Of a stretch of 64,000 bases of DNA, positions 58,224 to 64,000 are shown piece after piece. The notes beneath the pieces are model-generated. The model did not search any database, was not told where the DNA came from, and saw nothing but the letters and a program-made list of their open reading frames with translations. The stretch covers positions 1 to 64,000 of the forward strand of contig NZ_KZ319369.1 of NCBI RefSeq assembly GCF_002744715.1. The letters run 5' to 3'. Within the stretch, counting starts at the first letter, position 1; every line of letters begins with the position of its first letter. A program made the position numbers and the translations under genes. Source of the DNA: Marinobacter profundi (GTDB lineage: Bacteria; Pseudomonadota; Gammaproteobacteria; Pseudomonadales; Oleiphilaceae).

Positions 58224-60061
58224 AGGCTCTGGTACCTGTCGAAGTGATCTTCCCGGGTGAATTCGGCAAACAGGCTGAAGTCCCGGCCAAAGTGCCAGCT
58301 GCCTTTGAGGTAGGCCTGGTCCTGGCGGTGCTGGCTGGACACTATCCAGGCTTTGGTCTTGAGACCGCCGGCCAGGCTGAACCGGTTGTTCTGGTGGAGC
58401 ACGCCCAAATCGGCACCGGGCGCAACATCGTAGCCCCGACGCAGGTCGTCATCAATCTCCAGGTCAGCGGTGCCGATCGCAAACGCCTGGGTGTTTGCGC
58501 CAAGGCTCCAGCTGCCCCCTGCGCCGCCTTCCAGGTAGGGGGCCAGCACTCGCTCGCCACCGGCGTCGGTGCGTCGGCCGCCAAAGCCGACCTGCCAGGA
58601 CAGCGGCGAAAAGAACTGGTCTCGCGGTGACAGGGAGCGGATCTCCACCCCGGTGAGTTGTTCGACCTGCAGTTCGTCGTTGTCCGTGTAGTAGCGGGCA
58701 TCCAGGCGCAGGAACTGGAGTTGCGCGCCGCTGCGGTAACCCGCCGGGGGATCCAGGACATCGTGATAGGCCGGCCGCAAGGTCAGTTGGCTGAAGTTGC
58801 GGTTGCCGTGGCGCCCGCCGCCGAGGCTCAGGCGGAAGGTGTCATGACCCTGGTCATCGCGGATTTCCGGCTCGGGTGGAGTTTCGGGCCCGGCGATCCC
58901 ATGAATCTTGCTGCGCGCCCGGAGCAGGTCGTGAGACAGCGGTGCTGCATGTTCCCTGGGCCAGCCTTCAACCTCTGTCTGGTAACGCACATAGTCGTAG
59001 GTGGCGTCGAGCAGGCGCGCCCGCTGGGAGGGCGGCAGGTTCTGAACTTCCGTGTCATCGACGTGAACGTAACCGTTCGCCACTGCTGCGGCAATAGTCT
59101 GGTGACGGTCCGGCAGGGTTGCCAGGCTGTAGCTCACCGAGGTAGCCGCCGATGGCCGGTAAAACACGCCTGCCACCAGCGCTTTGTCAACCACCCAGCG
59201 TACGGTGTCGGAGGGGATGGCGTGAGTACTCACTTCGCCGAGCAGGTCTGTACCCGGGCGGGCGACGTCGATAAGCGCCAGCAGTCGGTAGGCACAGTTT
59301 TCGTCAAAGAAGTAGTAATCGAAATTGCGATCGCGGATCTCCCAGGCATGATCCAGCAGCAGGGCAACTTCCTTCGGGGTGAGGTTCAGCTGGTATTCCC
59401 AGAGGTCCCGGTGCTCGATATCCGAGTACAGGCGGATTTTCTCGTAGTACGGCTGAATGGTGGTAATGCCCGGGTAGCCGCCGAAGATGCCCTTGTAGGC
59501 AAACAGGATTTCGCTGTCGTGGGCGGCGGCATCGGCGGCATAGGAAATGGTGTTGGCCAGTAGCAGGTTGGTTTCGTCGTCATCCTGGGGCGGATCCAGC
59601 CGCAGGAAGGTATGACCGAACATGGACGACGGGCTGTTGAGATAGGACGCCGCGAATACCAGGGTGACGGTCTCGGTGTTGAGTTCTGCCGTCCAGGCGT
59701 CGAGTTCCGGGCATGCTACCGGGGTGTCAGGCAGCGCCAGTTTTTCCCGCAGCCACTGGTCGCGGGCGGGGAAGCGGCAGCGGGCATGGTCATCGCCGCC
59801 TCCGGGCTGGCGGATGGCGGCCAGGGTTGCCTCCAGCTCGGCGGCGGGGGAGTGTTTGCCCTCCGGGCTGAGGAAAAAGTCCGCGTCATCGGCCTGGCTG
59901 GTATAGCCGCCGCCAAAGGTGTTCGACTGGTAGTGGCCGAGCGTGAGCCAGGCAGGATCGAGATGAAGGGGTCGGGATTCCGGAGTGGTCTGGGCCAGGG
60001 CGTGGTGGCTGCCCGCAGCCAGCCAGAAACAGGCCAGCCCGTAGCGAAGCGAAGCGTGCAT
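58193..60061 (-). CDS. DUF4105 (Lnb N-terminal periplasmic) protease-like domain plus outer-membrane barrel
   Basis: A 622-residue envelope protein with signal peptide (1-23). Residues about 130-300 carry the Lnb/DUF4105 pattern: NSPSSMFGHTFLRL with His and FFDENCAYRLL with Cys, a papain-like arrangement. The C-terminal part (about 400-622) is strand-rich and ends HAYF, so it is likely an outer-membrane barrel. It is second in a unit DUF3015-DUF4105-hydrolase. The substrate is unknown. Confidence 0.82.
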   Translation of the reverse strand: MHASLRYGLACFWLAAGSHHALAQTTPESRPLHLDPAWLTLGHYQSNTFGGGYTSQADDADFFLSPEGKHSPAAELEATLAAIRQPGGGDDHARCRFPARDQWLREKLALPDTPVACPELDAWTAELNTETVTLVFAASYLNSPSSMFGHTFLRLDPPQDDDETNLLLANTISYAADAAAHDSEILFAYKGIFGGYPGITTIQPYYEKIRLYSDIEHRDLWEYQLNLTPKEVALLLDHAWEIRDRNFDYYFFDENCAYRLLALIDVARPGTDLLGEVSTHAIPSDTVRWVVDKALVAGVFYRPSAATSVSYSLATLPDRHQTIAAAVANGYVHVDDTEVQNLPPSQRARLLDATYDYVRYQTEVEGWPREHAAPLSHDLLRARSKIHGIAGPETPPEPEIRDDQGHDTFRLSLGGGRHGNRNFSQLTLRPAYHDVLDPPAGYRSGAQLQFLRLDARYYTDNDELQVEQLTGVEIRSLSPRDQFFSPLSWQVGFGGRRTDAGGERVLAPYLEGGAGGSWSLGANTQAFAIGTADLEIDDDLRRGYDVAPGADLGVLHQNNRFSLAGGLKTKAWIVSSQHRQDQAYLKGSWHFGRDFSLFAEFTREDHFDRYQSLWQAGLHAYF

Positions 60062-60153
60062 GGAAACTCGGTTGGTTCGGAGTGGATCCGTCGAAGCTAC
60101 CCGGCACCGGGAAGGTGCCAGGCATGCTCCTGCTCAGGCAGTACCGGCCGGGA

Positions 60154-60618
60154 TCAGGCCGCGACGTACTTGCTCAGGGTTGCGTCCTGCTCAAGCAGCG
60201 CAACGATCGCGTCTACGGCTTCACCGGAGGTGGTGTCGGAAGACGGGAAGATGGCGGCAAAGTTGTCCTGCAGAACCTTGCGGAATGCGTCGCGGTCGGT
60301 CGCCTCGACGCCCAGCAGAACGGCCAGGGTGTCCAGGTTCTCGCCGGAGCCGCGGGACATGTCACGGGCTACCTTGTCGATGTTGCTGTCCATGTACATG
60401 GCCATGGATTGCACAGACTGGTTGGTCTGGCAGCCCAGGGTGCCGGTGGTCATGCCGAACGTCTGGTTACCAAAGGTACCGTTGGTGGTTGCTGCCAGAA
60501 CGTGAGGGGCAATACCGGACTGGCCCTTCCAGATCATGGCGCCAACGCCGCAGCCCGGCTGGGCAAAGGCCATGGAGGATGCACCCAGAAGAATTACACC
60601 TGCGATCAGTTTTTTCAT
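60154..60618 (-). CDS. DUF3015 family secreted protein
   Basis: A 154-residue protein with a signal peptide (MKKLIAGVILLGASSMAFA). Two Cys are present in the mature part (PGCGVGAMIWKG and GTLGCQTNQS) and may form a disulfide. It fits the DUF3015 family, whose function is unknown. AAGGAG seven bases before the ATG at 60618 decides the start against a frame that extends to 60942. A possible promoter (TTGGCC, 16 bp, TATACT at 60744-60739) overlaps the livF terminator. DUF4105 follows 92 bases downstream. Confidence 0.85.
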   Translation of the reverse strand: MKKLIAGVILLGASSMAFAQPGCGVGAMIWKGQSGIAPHVLAATTNGTFGNQTFGMTTGTLGCQTNQSVQSMAMYMDSNIDKVARDMSRGSGENLDTLAVLLGVEATDRDAFRKVLQDNFAAIFPSSDTTSGEAVDAIVALLEQDATLSKYVAA

Positions 60619-60754
60619 TATTAACTCCTTGCTGTGGTTAGCTCTCGTCGCAATCGCACTGAATCCGGCGCGGGCCGGCATCCAGGGCGTTAACGGCCCT
60701 GACTGGTTTCCATCAGAGGCAGGTAGACCGTTGTTGAGAGTATAGTCGAGAAAT

Positions 60755-60800
60755 AAAAAAGGCCAACCATTCCCTATGTTACGGAATGTGTTGGCCTTTT
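60755..60800. terminator. Terminator of the liv operon
   Basis: AAAAAAGGCCAAC (60755-60767) pairs with GTTGGCCTTTT (60790-60800), with an inner ATTCC/GGAAT pair. It follows livF on the minus strand and ends in T6. Confidence 0.88.
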
Positions 60801-60814
60801 CTGAGACCGAAAGG

Positions 60815-61522
60815 TCAGCCTCCGAGGTAGGCGTTCTGGACGTCCGGATTGGCCAGCAGGTTGGCCCCGGTATCGTGCAGCCGGATTCGCCCGGTTTCGA
60901 GCACATAGCCACGGTCCGCCAGGCCAAGGGCCTGGTGGGCATTCTGTTCCACCAGGAACACGGTCATGCCTTCGTCGCGGAGTTGACCGATGATCTCGAA
61001 GATCTGTTTGATCACCAGTGGTGCCAGGCCAAGGGATGGCTCGTCGAGGATGATCATGCTCGGCTTGCTCATCAGGGCACGGCCAATGGCGAGCATCTGC
61101 TGCTCGCCGCCGGACATGGTGCCGGCGCGCTGGTGTTCCCGCTCCTTGAGGCGGGGAAACAGCTCATAGACGTAGGCCTGGCTCTTGCGGATTTCTGCTT
61201 TGGTGTTGAAGAACCCCCCCATATGGAGGTTTTCTTCCACGGTCAGTCCGGAAAAGATCCGCCGGCCTTCCGGCACAATGGCGATTCCGGAACGCATGAT
61301 GCTGGCGGTCGGCTCACGGGTGATATCGCGCCCTTCGAGGATGACCCGGCCAGAGGTCGCCTGGGGCGAACCGCAGACCGTCATCAGCAGGGTGGTCTTG
61401 CCGGCGCCATTGGCACCGATCAGCGACACGATTTCCCCCCGGTTCACTTCCACCGACACCCCGTGCAGGGCCTCGATCTTCCCGTAATGGGTATGGACAT
61501 CTTCCAGTGCTAGCATGGACAT
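60815..61522 (-). CDS. livF: Branched-chain amino acid ABC transporter ATP-binding protein LivF
   Basis: A 235-residue ATPase subunit energising Leu/Ile/Val uptake. Walker A GANGAGKT (about 37-44), signature TMSGGEQQMLAIGRAL and Walker B MIILDEPSLGLAP are intact. GAGG eight bases before the ATG lies in the livG end; the genes are three bases apart. It is the last gene of the operon. Confidence 0.95.
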   Translation of the reverse strand: MSMLALEDVHTHYGKIEALHGVSVEVNRGEIVSLIGANGAGKTTLLMTVCGSPQATSGRVILEGRDITREPTASIMRSGIAIVPEGRRIFSGLTVEENLHMGGFFNTKAEIRKSQAYVYELFPRLKEREHQRAGTMSGGEQQMLAIGRALMSKPSMIILDEPSLGLAPLVIKQIFEIIGQLRDEGMTVFLVEQNAHQALGLADRGYVLETGRIRLHDTGANLLANPDVQNAYLGG

Positions 61523-61525
61523 AAC

Positions 61526-62281
61526 TCAGGCCTCACCCAGGTAAGCTTTGATCACATCGTCATTGTTGCGGACTTCTTCCGGCGTACCGCTGGCCAGTGG
61601 GCGTCCCTGGTTGATGACGTTGATGCGGTCCGAGATTTCCATGACCAGGCTCATGTCGTGCTCGATCAGCACCACCGAGACGTTGTAATCCTCTTTGAGG
61701 CTGACAATCAGCTGGTTGAGGTCACGGGTTTCGGCCGGGTTCAGGCCCGCCGCGGGCTCGTCGAGCATCAGCAGCCGCGGTTCGGTAACCATGCAGCGGG
61801 CGATTTCAAGCCGCCGTTGCTGGCCGTAGGCCAGGTTGCCGGCCTCCCGGTTGGCCAGGTCGATCAATCCCACACGTTCCAGCCAGTAGGCGGCGCGGTC
61901 AAGGGACTTCTGTTCCCGCTTGCGGTAATTGGGGGTTTTCAGCAACCCGGAGATAAGGTTGGTGTTGAGGTGACGGTGCTGGGCAACCAGCAGGTTTTCC
62001 ACCACTGTCATTTTGCCAAACAGGCGCACGTGCTGGAACGTGCGCACCATGCCCATGCGGGATATCCGGTAATCCGGCTTGCCCTGGATCTCCTGGCCGT
62101 CAAAGATGATCTGGCCACCCGTCGGCTTGTAAAAACCGCTCATGCAGTTGAATACGGTGGTTTTACCCGCACCGTTGGGGCCAATGATGGAAACGATTTC
62201 CCGCTCCTGGACGTCCAGTGACACCTGATCGACTGCCAGGAGGCCGCCAAAGCGCATGGACAGATTCTTGACTTCAAGCAT
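61526..62281 (-). CDS. livG: Branched-chain amino acid ABC transporter ATP-binding protein LivG
   Basis: A 251-residue ATPase subunit. Walker A GPNGAGKT, signature LAYGQQRRLEIAR and Walker B LMLDEPAAGLNP are present; the C-terminal extension SGTPEEVRNNDDVIKAYLGEA is typical for LivG. GGAG precedes the ATG. Six bases separate it from livM. Confidence 0.95.
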   Translation of the reverse strand: MLEVKNLSMRFGGLLAVDQVSLDVQEREIVSIIGPNGAGKTTVFNCMSGFYKPTGGQIIFDGQEIQGKPDYRISRMGMVRTFQHVRLFGKMTVVENLLVAQHRHLNTNLISGLLKTPNYRKREQKSLDRAAYWLERVGLIDLANREAGNLAYGQQRRLEIARCMVTEPRLLMLDEPAAGLNPAETRDLNQLIVSLKEDYNVSVVLIEHDMSLVMEISDRINVINQGRPLASGTPEEVRNNDDVIKAYLGEA

Positions 62282-62287
62282 CGTCCG

Positions 62288-63559
62288 TCACTCCTGTTTC
62301 TTGAGTTCAATGTGGGTGCGACGCATGGGCATCAGGCCCTGCGGACGCCAGACCATCATCAGTACCATGGCGGCACCGAAGATCAGCATGCGGTATTCGG
62401 AGAACTCCCGCGCCAGTTCCGGCAGGATGGTGACCGCGATGGCGGCCAGAATGACGCCGATCTGGGAGCCCATACCCCCGAGAACCACGATCGCCAGAAT
62501 GATGGCGGACTCAAGAAACACAAAGGATTCCGGGCTGATGAAGCCCTGCTTGGAGGCAAACACCGTGCCGGCAAAACCGGCAAAGAAGGCGCCGATGGTG
62601 AACGCCGACAGCTTGACCGCGGTACGGCTGAGGCCGAGTGAGCGGGCGGCGATTTCGTCTTCCCGCAGCGCTTCCCAGGCCCGGCCTACCGGCATCCGCA
62701 TCAGGCGGCGGATCACCAGCGCGGTAATTACCGCCAGCACCAGGGCGATGAGGTAGAGGAAGATCACCTTGTGTTCGCTGCTGTAGGCAATGCCAAAGGT
62801 TTCGTGGAACGAGGTATTGCCTTCCTCCCGGACCCGTCGGCCAAACTCCATGCCGAACAGGGTCGGATCGGGAATGCCGCCAATGCCGTTGGGGCCACCG
62901 GTGAGCTGGGTCCAGTTGTTGAGCAGGATACGAATGATTTCACCGAAGCCGAGGGTCACGATGGCCAGGTAGTCGCCTCGCAGCCGCAGCACCGGGAACC
63001 CGAGCAGGAATCCGAAGGTAGCGGCCAGCAGGGCGCCTATTGGCAACGCCAGCCAGAACGATACGCCGAAGTACTGCGAGAGCAGGGCAAAGGTGTAGGC
63101 GCCAACGGCGTAGAAGGCCACATAACCGAGGTCCAGCAGGCCGGCAAGGCCGACGACCACGTTCAGGCCGAGGGCCAGCATGATGTAGATCAGCACCAGC
63201 GTACTGAGGTCAACCGCGCCACGGGACGCCACAAATGGCCAGATCAGTCCGGCAATGATCAGCAGCGTGAGGAAGGCGCTTTTCAGGCGCTCCCATTTGG
63301 CCTGAGGCATCGGCTCGCGGTTGGCGAACGGGCTGATGGGCGGGAGTTTGCCCAGGGTGCCCATGATGCGGTCGCGGAACAGTTGGAACAGGAACACCGC
63401 CACCGCGGCCAGCAGGACCGAGATCACTGTGGTGGTGTTGGCGCCGGTCAGCACCACATTGGTGCCCCAGGCTTCCAGGTTGAGCCCGAGAATCGGGTAG
63501 GAAATGACGAGTGTAACAACGGCACAAAACAGTGCGTGCCTGAGATTTTGAGTAGCCAT
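62288..63559 (-). CDS. livM: Branched-chain amino acid ABC transporter permease LivM
   Basis: A 423-residue permease with about ten TM helices. The permease block around [24 protein letters not shown] is recognisable, as is [14 protein letters not shown]. Length is as in enterobacterial LivM, with an extra N-terminal TM region. Its ATG shares a base with the livH stop. Confidence 0.95.
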   Translation of the reverse strand: MATQNLRHALFCAVVTLVISYPILGLNLEAWGTNVVLTGANTTTVISVLLAAVAVFLFQLFRDRIMGTLGKLPPISPFANREPMPQAKWERLKSAFLTLLIIAGLIWPFVASRGAVDLSTLVLIYIMLALGLNVVVGLAGLLDLGYVAFYAVGAYTFALLSQYFGVSFWLALPIGALLAATFGFLLGFPVLRLRGDYLAIVTLGFGEIIRILLNNWTQLTGGPNGIGGIPDPTLFGMEFGRRVREEGNTSFHETFGIAYSSEHKVIFLYLIALVLAVITALVIRRLMRMPVGRAWEALREDEIAARSLGLSRTAVKLSAFTIGAFFAGFAGTVFASKQGFISPESFVFLESAIILAIVVLGGMGSQIGVILAAIAVTILPELAREFSEYRMLIFGAAMVLMMVWRPQGLMPMRRTHIELKKQE

Positions 63560-64000
63560 CAGATCTTCTCCACCTCCGGTTTGCCGAGCAGGCCGGTGGG
63601 TTTGAAGAGCAAAATCAGGATCAGCAGGCCGAAGGACACGACGTCCTTGTATTCACCACTGAGATACCCCGAGGTCATGCTCTCGGAGACCCCGAGAATC
63701 AGCCCGCCGAGCATGGCGCCGGGTATGCTGCCAATGCCGCCCAGGACCGCTGCGGTGAACGCCTTCAGGCCGGCAATGAAACCGAACAGGGGATCGATGG
63801 AGCCGTAGTACATACCCAGCAGCAGGCCGGCAACGGCCGCGAGCGCGGCGCCAATGACGAAGGTGGCGGCGATGATGCGGTTGGTGTCGATGCCGAGCAG
63901 GCTGGCCATGCCGATGTCCTGGGACACTGCCCGACAGGCGCGGCCGGTGCGGGAGCGGGAAATAAACAGCGACAGCAGCGTCATGCAGATCAGCGTGGTC
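63559..64000 (-). CDS. livH: Branched-chain amino acid ABC transporter permease LivH (partial, cut by window end)
   Basis: The last 146 or so codons of a permease; the 5' part lies beyond the window. Conserved stretches are [23 protein letters not shown] and a C-terminal [17 protein letters not shown]. It couples to livM by an overlapping stop and start (TGATG). The substrate-binding protein gene (livK/livJ) is not in the window. Confidence 0.93.
   Translation of the reverse strand, partial: TTLICMTLLSLFISRSRTGRACRAVSQDIGMASLLGIDTNRIIAATFVIGAALAAVAGLLLGMYYGSIDPLFGFIAGLKAFTAAVLGGIGSIPGAMLGGLILGVSESMTSGYLSGEYKDVVSFGLLILILLFKPTGLLGKPEVEKI

Overview
The window looks like a chromosomal segment of a marine, halotolerant gammaproteobacterium, most likely Marinobacter or a close relative. 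This is inferred from gene content and order; no database was searched. Pointers are the Pseudomonas/Marinobacter-type order fur-bamE-rnfH-ratA-smpB and grpE-dnaK-dnaJ-dapB-carA-carB-greA, an NhaD-type Na+/H+ antiporter beside a CaCA-type cation exchanger, a WS/DGAT (wax ester synthase) acyltransferase, and high G+C with mostly compact spacing.

Region 1 (1-5022) holds an acyltransferase of the PlsC family, a two-gene cation antiporter operon (nhaD and a CaxA/YrbG-like exchanger) and malate:quinone oxidoreductase, closed by a bidirectional terminator.

Region 2 (5039-19865) is the most unusual part. Two overlapping outer-membrane barrel genes on the minus strand (one with an SH3 domain) face a ten-gene plus-strand operon. 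That operon encodes a periplasmic coiled-coil protein, a TPR protein with a signal peptide, two TPR lipoproteins, a small exported protein, a MotA/TolQ/ExbB channel, two ExbD/TolR proteins, a TonB/AgmX-like transducer with a C-terminal AgmX/PglI-type domain, a 972-residue di-heme HzsA-like lipoprotein, and a two-TM protein with a SHOCT-like tail. The parts list resembles the Glt/Agl and Nfs proton-driven envelope machines of myxobacteria. I infer an envelope-spanning, proton-motive-force-powered transport or surface-assembly machine whose substrate is unknown.

Region 3 (19866-28743) has a REP-like repeat, a small unknown protein, a membrane-anchored beta-helix protein, a coiled-coil secreted protein and a lipoprotein. 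It continues with tmRNA (ssrA), a WS/DGAT acyltransferase downstream of smpB, a neurotransmitter:sodium symporter, and ratA-rnfH.

Region 4 (28759-41767) is core: bamE, fur, recN with a LexA-controlled promoter, grpE with a near-perfect sigma-32 promoter, dnaK, dnaJ, dapB, then carA-carB-greA behind a strong promoter and a terminator-like leader hairpin.

Region 5 (41780-57231) is also core: yhbY, ftsH, folP, glmM, tpiA, secG, tRNA-Leu(GAG), rimP, nusA, infB, rbfA, truB, rpsO and pnp. rlmE, normally between yhbY and ftsH, is absent from that place. A promoter followed by stacked terminators between tRNA-Leu and rimP marks either a small RNA or an attenuated rimP-nusA leader.

Region 6 (57232-64000) carries an alpha/beta-hydrolase lipoprotein, a DUF4105/Lnb-type protease-barrel protein and a DUF3015 protein in one orientation, then the branched-chain amino acid ABC transporter genes livF, livG, livM and a livH cut by the window end. 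No CRISPR array, prophage or insertion sequence was seen.
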